Below the pieces are notes generated by a model. That model made no database searches and was not told the origin of the DNA. It saw only the letters and a list, made by a program, of their open reading frames with translations. Positions 10,169 through 18,142 of a stretch of DNA of 56,128 nucleotides are shown one piece after another (the first letter of the stretch is position 1; each line of letters opens with the position of its first letter). This DNA comes from an uncultured PS1 clade bacterium (GTDB lineage: Bacteria > Pseudomonadota > Gammaproteobacteria > PS1 > Pseudothioglobaceae), in contig CALFDA010000020.1 in the NCBI GenBank assembly GCA_937950605.1, forward strand, positions 1 through 56,128. Reading direction: 5' to 3'. The translations under genes and the position numbers were made by a program.

Positions 10169-11437
10169 TTACCCTTTTATCATACTTCTTCCATGCTCGA
10201 TATAATACTCGAACTCGGATCTAAAATTTCTTAAAAAACTTTCCACTGGCATTGCTGCTGCATCACCAAGCGCACAGATAGTATTACCCATAATCTTATC
10301 TTGCACGCTTAGTAATAAATCAATATCCTCAGGCACCCCATCACCATCAGTCATGCGCTTTAACACGCGATATAACCAACCTGTACCCTCACGACATGGC
10401 GTGCATTGCCCACAAGACTCATCATAATAAAAATGTGCAAGTCGTGTTAATGTCTCAACCATACAGGTCGAATCGTCCATAACAATCACTGATCCTGCAC
10501 CCAACATTGAACCAGCAACCTCAATCCCATCATAATCCATAGTCATCGCCATTGCAGCCTCTGCGGTGAGTACGGGCGTTGACGACCCCCCTGGAATAAC
10601 GGCTTTTAATTTACCGCCTTTTCTCATACCACCAGCCATTTCTAGCAAGTCTTTAAAAGGCGTGCCCATTGGTATTTCAAAATTAGCGGGTTTAGCCACA
10701 TGGCCAGAAACCGAAAACAACTTACAACCCCCAGAATTTTCTACCCCAAGATCGGCGAACCTCTGTCCTCCATTAGCCAGAATCTCGGGCACAGAGGCAA
10801 AACTTTCGGTGTTATTAATCGTAGTCGGTTTGCCGAATAAACCAACATTTGCAGGAAATGGCGGCTTAAATCTTGGCTGTCCTTTTTTGCCTTCAATAGA
10901 TTCTAGCAATGCGGTTTCTTCGCCACAAATATAAGCACCAGCGCCTAAATGCGTATATAAGTCAAAACTAATGCTACTACCGTTAATATTTTTACCCAAC
11001 AACCCTGCATCATACGCCTCTTTAAGCGCACCCTCAAACCGCTTAAATGGCTCCATAAACTCACCACGAATATAGTTATAACCTACGCTCGCGTTCATTA
11101 CAAAACCACCAATTGCCATGCCCTCAATCACAGCATGCGGGTTATATCGCAAAATATCTCTGTCCTTACAAGTACCAGGTTCACCTTCATCAGAATTACA
11201 AACCACATATTTTTGCCCATCAGATTGACGTGGCATGAAACTCCATTTTAGTCCTGTCGGGAAACCCGCACCTCCTCGACCTCGCAAACCAGAGGTTTTT
11301 AGTTCATCAATAATTTCTTCGGGTGTGATTTCGCCTTGTAAAATTTTATGCCAAACTTTATAACCACCACTCTCTCTATACACTTTGAGTGAATGGCATT
11401 CTTCTTTATTTAAATTTTTAAAACAAACTTCATTCAT
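10169..11437 (-). CDS. nuoF: NADH-quinone oxidoreductase subunit F (FMN, NADH site)
   Basis: Catalytic subunit that binds NADH and FMN and passes electrons through cluster N3. The 422-aa product has the FMN/NADH loop GLRGRGGAGFPTGLKWSF near residues 49-66. It also has the GAGAYICGEETALLESIEG motif and the cluster N3 cysteines in SCGQCTPCREGTGW near residue 345 and NTICALGD near residue 390. It overlaps nuoE by 4 bp (ATGA) and precedes nuoG by 6 bp. Confidence 0.97.
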   Translation of the reverse strand: MNEVCFKNLNKEECHSLKVYRESGGYKVWHKILQGEITPEEIIDELKTSGLRGRGGAGFPTGLKWSFMPRQSDGQKYVVCNSDEGEPGTCKDRDILRYNPHAVIEGMAIGGFVMNASVGYNYIRGEFMEPFKRFEGALKEAYDAGLLGKNINGSSISFDLYTHLGAGAYICGEETALLESIEGKKGQPRFKPPFPANVGLFGKPTTINNTESFASVPEILANGGQRFADLGVENSGGCKLFSVSGHVAKPANFEIPMGTPFKDLLEMAGGMRKGGKLKAVIPGGSSTPVLTAEAAMAMTMDYDGIEVAGSMLGAGSVIVMDDSTCMVETLTRLAHFYYDESCGQCTPCREGTGWLYRVLKRMTDGDGVPEDIDLLLSVQDKIMGNTICALGDAAAMPVESFLRNFRSEFEYYIEHGRSMIKG

Positions 11438-11907
11438 TTTAGTGTTGCCAAAATTTCATCAATTTTTTTCTCAGTTAGATTTTCATAATATTTATCGCCA
11501 ATCTGAAACATCGGTGCGCCTACACAAGCACCTAAACACTCAACTTTTTTTACATTGATTAAACCATCTTTTGTTACTTCGCCAGTTCTAATGCCTAACT
11601 TTTGTTCTAAATAATCAATCAAATTATCTGCGCCATTGAGCATACAAGAAATGTTATGACAAATACGAATGGTGTGCTTTCCTGCTGGCTTGTGATTATA
11701 GTTCTCGTAAAATGTAGCGACTTCTTGCACTGCAATTCTTGGCATATCCAAATAATCTGCAACTGCTTGAATAGCTTCGGCACTTAAACTATTGGCGTTT
11801 TCTGCTTGCACAATTTTAAGTGCTTCCATCACCGCAGAACTTTGTCGCCCTTCTGGATATTTTTTTATCCAAGCATCAATTTGCTCTTTTGCTTTATCCG
11901 AAATCAT
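11434..11907 (-). CDS. nuoE: NADH-quinone oxidoreductase subunit E (2Fe-2S)
   Basis: Thioredoxin-like 2Fe-2S subunit of the NADH module (cluster N1a). The 157-aa product has the expected cysteine pattern: CHNISC near residue 84 and CLGAC near residue 125. The start ATG at 11907 overlaps the TGA of the upstream restriction gene as ATGA. In the usual nuo order the gene immediately upstream would be nuoD. Here nuoD lies 1.9 kb away, so translation of nuoE appears coupled to an accessory gene. Confidence 0.96.
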   Translation of the reverse strand: MISDKAKEQIDAWIKKYPEGRQSSAVMEALKIVQAENANSLSAEAIQAVADYLDMPRIAVQEVATFYENYNHKPAGKHTIRICHNISCMLNGADNLIDYLEQKLGIRTGEVTKDGLINVKKVECLGACVGAPMFQIGDKYYENLTEKKIDEILATLK

Positions 11908-12698
11908 AAGTCTTTCAATATGGTTTTAATAATTTCTAATGTATCGTGCCTATGAGGCTTACTTAGCATTCCAAAAATCTTCATCATCTCTAAAACAATT
12001 TCTATATTTTCTCCGTTGAACTCAAATTTAGCACGCTCGTTTTCGTCAGCACAACGACCTAATAAAGGTTTTTCCGTCTGTAATTTGGTGATTGTAAAAC
12101 AAAAATATAACATGGGTTGCACGCCAACTGCTTTTTGTTTTTCTTTAATAGTGACCTCTGCAATCATTTCATGTTTGCCAAATTTGTAAATTAGCTGAGG
12201 ATATTTAACTTTCAAGGTGTGAAAATCAATGTTATTAATGTTTGTAGGGGTGGATTTTGTTCGCTGGATTTGACAATGCTGGTGTTTGTCTAATAAGTCA
12301 CTCTCTGTTATTTGCTCCAAGGAATCATGCAACTCTTGCAAATCACTTTTTGAAATAATTCCCCACACTGAGAAATAGTATAAATATTCTGATAACTCAT
12401 ACAATGTTTTTTTATTGCTCTTGCTATCAATAAAATATTTGTCTTTAAGTGTAATGTTGCAAAAATTTTTAAATTTTTCCTTATCGAACTTATTAACATC
12501 ATTTGGCACGACAGCATCATAACCAATCTGCCATTCAATATAATTTTCTTTGTTAAATGGATTGGACCTGCTTGCAAAAGGCAAACCATAATCAAATATA
12601 GAATTTCTTTGTTTAACCCTAGTCTTTCCGCTGGTTGTGGTAAGCGGAATATCCACAACAATAGTTTGTGCAGATTTATTGATACCGCTAATTAACAT
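11904..12698 (-). CDS. Restriction protein, predicted R.PabI family (restriction DNA glycosylase)
   Basis: Predicted type II restriction protein paired with the adjacent methyltransferase. The frame is open to 12731. The ATG at 12698 is chosen because GGGAG lies 6 nt upstream and it overlaps the methyltransferase end by only 11 bp, giving 264 aa. I assign it to the R.PabI family from local features recalled for that family: a K-T-R-V-K strand then FDYGLP (residues 25-40), EWQIGY with Glu55 and Tyr60 (same spacing as PabI Glu63 and Tyr68), and C-terminal PHRHD with His249 and Asp252 (same spacing as PabI His211 and Asp214, and also 12 residues from the C-terminus). Members of that family excise adenine from GTAC instead of hydrolysing the backbone. 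No alignment was run. The restriction role is well supported by context, and the subfamily is a good inference. It ends in an ATGA overlap with nuoE. Confidence 0.72.
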   Translation of the reverse strand: MLISGINKSAQTIVVDIPLTTTSGKTRVKQRNSIFDYGLPFASRSNPFNKENYIEWQIGYDAVVPNDVNKFDKEKFKNFCNITLKDKYFIDSKSNKKTLYELSEYLYYFSVWGIISKSDLQELHDSLEQITESDLLDKHQHCQIQRTKSTPTNINNIDFHTLKVKYPQLIYKFGKHEMIAEVTIKEKQKAVGVQPMLYFCFTITKLQTEKPLLGRCADENERAKFEFNGENIEIVLEMMKIFGMLSKPHRHDTLEIIKTILKDL

Positions 12699-13821
12699 AG
12701 TGAACTCCCAATAATTGCTGAAAATATTCAACGATTTTTACCACATGCGTTTTCGAAAAATCAAACTTAGTAAAATATTGGCGCAGATTTTTATGTTGAT
12801 TGAGAGCCTCTAAAATAAAATATTTTTTATATTTTATGAACAATTGATTGTCTATTAAAACATTACAATTGCCAAAATAATAAGGTACGTGATGAGAAAA
12901 CTGCTTGAAAACATCAATGTAAATATAGTATTCTAATTTATTTTTATCAATAATAATTGTATTGTTAGTGTGTTTATTAACAAATGTTCTATTTCTCTTT
13001 AATGCATTAATATCACGCATTGTCCAAAAAAACAAGTCGTCATGCTTAGGCTTTTGGGATTTACTTGGATACCTTTTAACATAATGAGATATATCATCAA
13101 ATTCATTTAACTGTAACGTGGTGTTTTTAACCAGCCAAGGAAAATCAATAACGCTCTCATAAGTTGTACCTATGCCATCTCTTTTATACAGGGCAATTAC
13201 AATTGGGAATTGCATGGACTTAGAAGACTCGCTAAAGCACGAACTGCTGATAATCCTCCCTTGCATTAACCGATAGTTGTCGGTGAAATTTTTTAGTAGC
13301 CTGAAATTAGCCTGTTTTATCAAATAAGACAAGGGGTGCAAAACACAAATGTAATCCGCCTTGAGTTGGTTATAAGAGAGTAAAAACGACATGCCCAAAT
13401 CACGAGTTTTAACGCTCTTATCAAGCGTCATATTAAATGTTTTAATATCGTTTCTAATTATAGAACTCTTGTCATTGTAGGGTGGGTTGCCAATCACACA
13501 CAGTTTTTCATCATTTTTGATGTTGTATTGTTGCCTGTTAATATTGCCTAGCGCGTTGTGATTAAACAGCATAGCATCAATGTTTTGTTTTGCTTTATTG
13601 ATTGCTGAAACGTCAATATCATTGCCTATTTTTTTGCACCTAGATGGATAATTTAGAAAATTACCATAACCACAAGAGCTATCGAGAACGATGGTTTCTT
13701 CATCAATATAAGGACTTAGCATATTCCATGCAATTTCGACATATTCATTCTTAGTATAATATGCGCCTAAATTAACCCTATCAGCATAATTAAGATGTTG
13801 TTGCTGGGATAAATGCGTCAT
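12688..13821 (-). CDS. DNA adenine-N6 methyltransferase of R-M cassette
   Basis: Modification enzyme predicted to methylate adenine and protect host DNA from the restriction protein encoded next to it. The 377-aa product shows the gamma-type motif order: motif X (GAYYTKNEYVEIAW, residues 19-32), the SAM-binding motif I (VLDSSCGYGNF, 45-55) and the catalytic motif IV NPPY (112-115). The C-terminal part (about 200-377) is the likely target-recognition region and is not recognisable further. It starts in a 4-bp ATGA overlap with nuoD and runs 11 bp into the restriction gene. If the partner is PabI-like, the target would be GTAC (inference). Both cassette genes are clearly foreign to the usual nuo operon. 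Confidence 0.85.
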   Translation of the reverse strand: MTHLSQQQHLNYADRVNLGAYYTKNEYVEIAWNMLSPYIDEETIVLDSSCGYGNFLNYPSRCKKIGNDIDVSAINKAKQNIDAMLFNHNALGNINRQQYNIKNDEKLCVIGNPPYNDKSSIIRNDIKTFNMTLDKSVKTRDLGMSFLLSYNQLKADYICVLHPLSYLIKQANFRLLKNFTDNYRLMQGRIISSSCFSESSKSMQFPIVIALYKRDGIGTTYESVIDFPWLVKNTTLQLNEFDDISHYVKRYPSKSQKPKHDDLFFWTMRDINALKRNRTFVNKHTNNTIIIDKNKLEYYIYIDVFKQFSHHVPYYFGNCNVLIDNQLFIKYKKYFILEALNQHKNLRQYFTKFDFSKTHVVKIVEYFQQLLGVHYVN

Positions 13822-15071
13822 CTATCTATCTCTCCAAAAACAATATCTTGCGTGCCGATGATGGTAACAACATCTGAGAGCATATGTCCTTTTGCCATCT
13901 CGTCCATAGATGCTAAATGTGCAAAACCAGGTGCACGTATTTTTACACGATAAGGCTTGTTGGCTCCATCAGATACTAAATAAACGCCAAACTCACCTTT
14001 AGGGTGCTCCACCGCCGAATAAACTTCACCTTCTGGCAAACTATAGCCCTCAGTAAATAATTTAAAATGATGAATGAGCGACTCCATATTGTTCTTCATA
14101 TCAGTACGCTTTGGTGGCGCAACTTTTTTATCTTCGCTCATGACCTGACCAGGATTGTCTTTTAGCCAATCAACACATTGCTTAATAATACGATTAGATT
14201 GGCGCATTTCTTCCAACCGCACCAAATAACGATCATAACTATCGCCAGTAACGCCTACTGGAATGTCGAACTTTAATTTGTCATAAACCGCATAAGGTTG
14301 ATTTTTTCTTAAATCCCATGCCACTCCAGAACCTCTAAGCATAGGACCAGTAAAACCCATTTGTTTTGCACGATTAGCAGAGACAATACCAATATTAACT
14401 AGACGTTGTTTCCAAATGCGATTGTCCGTTAATAAGTCATCATATTGCTTAATACTAGCGGGAAATTCTTTTGTAAAATTGTCAATGAAATCTAGTAATG
14501 AGCCCTGACGGTCTTGATTCATTGCCGCTAACTCTTGAGGTTTGCGAAAATTATTTGCAAGGTATCGTGGCATCTTTTCAGGCAAATCACGATACACCCC
14601 GCCTGGACGATAATAAGTTGCATGCATACGTGAACCTGATACTGCTTCGTAACAGTCAATGAGTTTCTCACGCTCACGAAAAGCATACAAGAAAACGCTC
14701 ATTGCCCCCACATCAAGCGCATGCGTACCTAGCCACATCAAATGATTGAGTAATCGTGTAATTTCATCAAACATCACCCGAATATATTTTGCTCGTTCAG
14801 GTACTTTAAGATTAAGCATTTTCTCAATAGCCAACACATAGGCATGTTCGTTACACATCATAGAAACATAGTCTAATCTATCCATATATCCAATAGACTG
14901 ATTATAGGGTTTAGACTCTGCTAATTTTTCAGTGCCACGATGAAGCAATCCAATATGCGGGTCGGCACGCTCAATCACCTCGCCATCAATCTCCAAAATA
15001 AGACGTAAAACGCCATGCGCCGCTGGATGTTGCGGACCAAAGTTAAGTGTGTAGTTACGAATTTCAGCCAT
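13818..15071 (-). CDS. nuoD: NADH-quinone oxidoreductase subunit D
   Basis: 49-kDa-type subunit of complex I that forms the quinone-reduction site together with NuoB. The 417-aa product has the N-terminal FGPQHPAAHGVLRL loop with the quinone-site histidine, followed by HRGTEKLAESKPYNQ and DRLDYVSMM. It ends in the conserved IVFGEIDR terminus, so the gene is complete at its 3' end despite the cassette that follows. Its TGA overlaps the methyltransferase ATG (ATGA). Confidence 0.97.
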   Translation of the reverse strand: MAEIRNYTLNFGPQHPAAHGVLRLILEIDGEVIERADPHIGLLHRGTEKLAESKPYNQSIGYMDRLDYVSMMCNEHAYVLAIEKMLNLKVPERAKYIRVMFDEITRLLNHLMWLGTHALDVGAMSVFLYAFREREKLIDCYEAVSGSRMHATYYRPGGVYRDLPEKMPRYLANNFRKPQELAAMNQDRQGSLLDFIDNFTKEFPASIKQYDDLLTDNRIWKQRLVNIGIVSANRAKQMGFTGPMLRGSGVAWDLRKNQPYAVYDKLKFDIPVGVTGDSYDRYLVRLEEMRQSNRIIKQCVDWLKDNPGQVMSEDKKVAPPKRTDMKNNMESLIHHFKLFTEGYSLPEGEVYSAVEHPKGEFGVYLVSDGANKPYRVKIRAPGFAHLASMDEMAKGHMLSDVVTIIGTQDIVFGEIDR

Positions 15072-15087
15072 AATAAACGATAGTTAA

Positions 15088-15708
15088 TTATCTCCTAATT
15101 ACCTTAGGCACATTCACATTAGGTTCTATGCTAACTGGCTCGTAAACCACACGACCTAACTCATCATCATAGCGCATTTCAACCTCGCCAATTAAAGGGA
15201 AGTCCTTGCGTAGTGGATGTCCAACAAAACCATAATCGGTCAGGATACGACGCAAATCATTATGCCCTTCAAACAAAATACCAAACAAATCAAATGCCTC
15301 TCTTTCATACCAATTAGCGACTGTCCAAATGTCGGTTACTGATTTTATTATTGGCTGATTCTCACTTACATAAGCCTTAACTCTAAGTCGCTTATTATTG
15401 CTAACAGATAACAAATGATAAACCACCGCAAAACGCTGTTTATGTACATTTTTGTTGCCATATTGCCTTTCACGCGCTCTACCAAAACCCGAAGAACTAG
15501 CATCAACATCCCAGTCGGATTGCCCATAAGTTAAATAATCAACACCAGATAAGTCAATTAATGTGTCAAACGCAAAAGTATCTCTGAGCTGCAAACAAGT
15601 CGTAATAATATCGTTAGCATCAACGGTTAGCGTTAATTCACCAAATGCGTCTACAATGTTGTTTTTATCAAATGCTTCAATAAGTTGTGCTTTTAATTTT
15701 TGCATCAT
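15088..15708 (-). CDS. nuoC: NADH-quinone oxidoreductase subunit C
   Basis: 30-kDa-type peripheral-arm subunit of complex I. The 206-aa protein contains the family signature WYEREAFDLFGILFEGHNDLR near residue 135 and LTDYGFVGHPLRKDFPL near residue 155. It is a stand-alone NuoC, not fused to NuoD as in E. coli. It overlaps nuoB by 4 bp and is followed by nuoD after 16 bp. Confidence 0.96.
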   Translation of the reverse strand: MMQKLKAQLIEAFDKNNIVDAFGELTLTVDANDIITTCLQLRDTFAFDTLIDLSGVDYLTYGQSDWDVDASSSGFGRARERQYGNKNVHKQRFAVVYHLLSVSNNKRLRVKAYVSENQPIIKSVTDIWTVANWYEREAFDLFGILFEGHNDLRRILTDYGFVGHPLRKDFPLIGEVEMRYDDELGRVVYEPVSIEPNVNVPKVIRR

Positions 15709-16184
15709 GTTCTCGCAATCGTATTGGTACGATGGATTTTATCTTGTAATTGTAAAATGCCGTAAAGTAGAGCTTCTGCCGTTGGCGGGCAACCTGGCAC
15801 ATAAACATCAACTGGCACGATACGGTCACAGCCACGTACCACCGAATAAGAATAATGATAGTAACCACCGCCATTTGCACAGGAACCCATTGAAATTACC
15901 CATCTAGGCTCGGGCATTTGATCATAAACTTTTCTAAGTGCTGGTGCCATCTTATTGGTAAGCGTACCCGCAACAATCATCAAGTCAGATTGACGCGGCG
16001 TAGGTCTAAACACAATACCAAAGCGGTCAAGATCATAACGCGAAGACCCTGCCTCCATCATCTCTACTGCACAGCATGCCAAGCCAAAAGTCATCGGCCA
16101 CAACGAACCTGTTCTTGCCCAATTGATGACTTTGTCGAGCGATGTGGTTACAAACCCTTCTTTCATCAAGCCTTCAATTGCCAT
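15705..16184 (-). CDS. nuoB: NADH-quinone oxidoreductase subunit B (cluster N2)
   Basis: Subunit carrying cluster N2, the last Fe-S centre before quinone. The ATG at 16184 (MAIEGLMKEGFVTTS) is preferred over the open extension to 16256 because it gives the typical length of 159 aa and the conserved N-terminus. Cluster ligands are visible: the tandem cysteines in ACCAVEMM near residue 36, SMGSCANGGG near residue 100, and VPGCPP near residue 131. The 102-bp gap to nuoA is the largest inside the operon and holds no gene. Confidence 0.95.
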   Translation of the reverse strand: MAIEGLMKEGFVTTSLDKVINWARTGSLWPMTFGLACCAVEMMEAGSSRYDLDRFGIVFRPTPRQSDLMIVAGTLTNKMAPALRKVYDQMPEPRWVISMGSCANGGGYYHYSYSVVRGCDRIVPVDVYVPGCPPTAEALLYGILQLQDKIHRTNTIART

Positions 16185-16286
16185 AATTACCCTTAAAAAA
16201 TAAGCGAGCATCTTTTTCTGTAGCAAAGCAAACAAAGCAGTGCGCCATTCTACCAAATTGACTATACGATAAATCTGCAGGGTTTG

Positions 16287-16643
16287 TTATTCCCATTCTA
16301 GTGCTCCATTCTTCCACTCAAAGATAAAACCTACAACCAACAAAAATAAAAATATACTCATTCCAACAAAACCAAACCAACCTAATTCGGACTGTACAAC
16401 TGCCCAAGGAAATACGAAAGCGACTTCTAAGTCAAATAGGATAAATAAAATAGCAACAAGATAGTAGCGCACATTGAAATGCATGCGCGAATCGTCAAAA
16501 ACGGGAAATCCACATTCAAACTGAGAATTTTTTTCTGCATCTGGCTTGCTTGGACCTAATAGATAACCGATTAACATTGGTCCAACGCCGAATGCAATCC
16601 CTAAAACAATAAAAACCACAACTGGTAAATAATTCTCTAACAT
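16287..16643 (-). CDS. nuoA: NADH-quinone oxidoreductase subunit A
   Basis: First gene of the nuo operon, encoding a three-helix membrane subunit near the quinone chamber. The 118-aa product has the conserved loop from SKPDAEKNSQFECGFPVFDDSR (residues about 31-52, with the conserved cysteine) and the RYYLVAILFILFDLEVAFVFPW helix with its acidic residues. Length is typical. A TATAAT box lies 31 bp upstream of the ATG. Confidence 0.97.
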   Translation of the reverse strand: MLENYLPVVVFIVLGIAFGVGPMLIGYLLGPSKPDAEKNSQFECGFPVFDDSRMHFNVRYYLVAILFILFDLEVAFVFPWAVVQSELGWFGFVGMSIFLFLLVVGFIFEWKNGALEWE

Positions 16644-16673
16644 GCTATTTATTGTTGAACTTCAAAATCAAGG

Positions 16674-16679
16674 ATTATA
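16674..16679 (-). promoter_or_regulatory. Putative -10 box of the nuo operon
   Basis: Read on the minus strand, TATAAT is a perfect sigma-70 -10 hexamer about 31 bp upstream of the nuoA ATG. The -35 position holds only weak matches, so the promoter may need an activator, or may be misplaced. It is the only good -10 match in the last 100 bp before the operon. Confidence 0.35.
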
Positions 16680-17003
16680 TCTAATTTTGTTAGTCTTTAG
16701 TTAGATATACACCTCAAATAAATCACTCTGCTAACTTGTTGCTGGTCTCCTTACAAGATATCAACACCAAATCTACATATTGTTTTTACTAACTCTGACA
16801 GAAGTGCAAGCCCTTGTTCGCTAATAATACCTGATAAAACTGCCAAATGGATTCAAATAAATTACTTAATCGCTAGTGGCGCGGATTTTGTTGGTTAAGT
16901 CTTTAATAAATAAAACACAATATTATTCAATGTTGATAAACTAATCTACACAGACAATTGAGCATCACAATAGACGCACATTTATACAAATGGATAAAAT
17001 CAA
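16680..17003. other. Spacer between divergent nuoA and bioF, possible gene remnant
   Basis: The nuoA-bioF spacer is about 425 bp and holds no intact gene. On the minus strand, 16751-16852 reads as an uninterrupted 33-codon stretch ending in TAA (SEQGLALLSELVKTIC in its second half). Upstream of it a different frame stays open and reads LSNLFESIWQFYQVLLANKG. The switch of frame would suit a frameshifted, decaying coding sequence. I cannot identify the protein, and chance is not excluded in DNA this AT-rich. Confidence 0.25.
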
Positions 17004-17031
17004 TTTACAATGTGGTGCTTAAGTGTAATAA
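17004..17031 (+). promoter_or_regulatory. Possible bioF promoter
   Basis: TTTACA (17004-17009) and TAATAA (17026-17031) are separated by 16 bp and lie 38 bp upstream of the bioF ATG. Both hexamers deviate from consensus, so this is only a candidate. No BirA-type operator palindrome was seen in the same interval. Confidence 0.25.
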
Positions 17032-17068
17032 ATAACAAACTACATTTGTGGGGTTAAAATAGAGTTCT

Positions 17069-18142
17069 ATGAATTTCTCTCAAACGCTTTTTGCACTTAA
17101 ACAACAACATCTTTACCGCTCGGCTAAGGTGGTGGACAGTGGTTGCGTAAATTTTTGCTCAAATGATTATTTAGGTTTAAAAAATCATTCACAAGTGATT
17201 AAAGCATTTAAAGAGGGTGCAGATGAATTTGGTGTGGGTTCTGGTGCTGCTCATTTAGTGAGTGGTCATTCAAAAGCACATCAGGCATTAGAAGAGGCTT
17301 TAGCCAAATACACAAAGCAACAGCGCGTCTTATTATTTTCAAGTGGTTATAGTGCAAATCTCGGGGTGTTTTCTGCGCTTAAAAGCAAATTAGATTGGGT
17401 AGTGCAAGACAAACTCAATCACGCCTCGTTAATTGATGCTAATCAGCTGATTGGTTTGCCTGTACAACGTTATCTGCATAATGATACCAACTCACTCAAG
17501 AAAAAAATACAAAAACAGACTGGGCAAGGCTTGGTTGTAACTGATAGTATTTTTAGCATGGACGGTGATAGTGCCAATATTGACCAACTCAGCACAATCG
17601 CTAAACACTCCAATGCTTGGTTTATGCAAGACGATGCACACGGTTTTGGCATGAAAACACCTCATATTCCAAGTCATTCTATTTATATGGCAACATTAGG
17701 CAAGGCAGCAGGCACAATGGGTGCATTTGTTGCAGGTGATGAAGAGTTTATTGAATTTTTGATTCAAAAGTCACGCCCCTATATTTATACCACTGCTATT
17801 GCGCCTGCCTTGTGTATGGCAGCGTTAAAAAGTTTAGAGCTTATTCAACAAGGCACACAACAACAAAAATTGCGCGCTAACATTGATTACTTCTACATCT
17901 TTTCTCAAACTCTAGGGCTGCCTATTGCACATTCTAAAAGTGCGATTCAACCTTTGATCGTTGGTAATAATGAAAAAGCGTTGATGATAAGCAAAACTCT
18001 ACTCAAACAAGGTTTTTTTGTCAAAGCTATTCGTAGCCCCACCGTGCCACAAGGCACCGAGCGTTTGCGCATAACCCTTAGCGCTAATCATACAAAAACA
18101 CAAATAGCGCAATTATTAACACAAATTAAAAATGCTTTATAG
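17069..18142 (+). CDS. bioF: 8-amino-7-oxononanoate synthase
   Basis: PLP-dependent enzyme that condenses pimeloyl-ACP (or -CoA) with alanine in the first ring-forming stage of biotin synthesis. The 357-aa product has the alpha-oxoamine synthase hallmarks: CSNDYLGL near residue 30, GVGSGAAHLVSGH near residue 56, DDAHGFG near residue 188 and the PLP lysine in TLGKAAGTMGAF near residue 212. It is slightly shorter than the usual 380-390 aa but carries all core motifs. The next gene, bioH, starts 11 bp before its stop codon. Confidence 0.95.
   Translation: MNFSQTLFALKQQHLYRSAKVVDSGCVNFCSNDYLGLKNHSQVIKAFKEGADEFGVGSGAAHLVSGHSKAHQALEEALAKYTKQQRVLLFSSGYSANLGVFSALKSKLDWVVQDKLNHASLIDANQLIGLPVQRYLHNDTNSLKKKIQKQTGQGLVVTDSIFSMDGDSANIDQLSTIAKHSNAWFMQDDAHGFGMKTPHIPSHSIYMATLGKAAGTMGAFVAGDEEFIEFLIQKSRPYIYTTAIAPALCMAALKSLELIQQGTQQQKLRANIDYFYIFSQTLGLPIAHSKSAIQPLIVGNNEKALMISKTLLKQGFFVKAIRSPTVPQGTERLRITLSANHTKTQIAQLLTQIKNAL

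Noticed and set aside
12699..12731. Upstream ATG for the restriction gene
   Set aside because: The inner ATG at 12698 has a GGGAG at good spacing and a small overlap; the outer one has no clear ribosome binding site.
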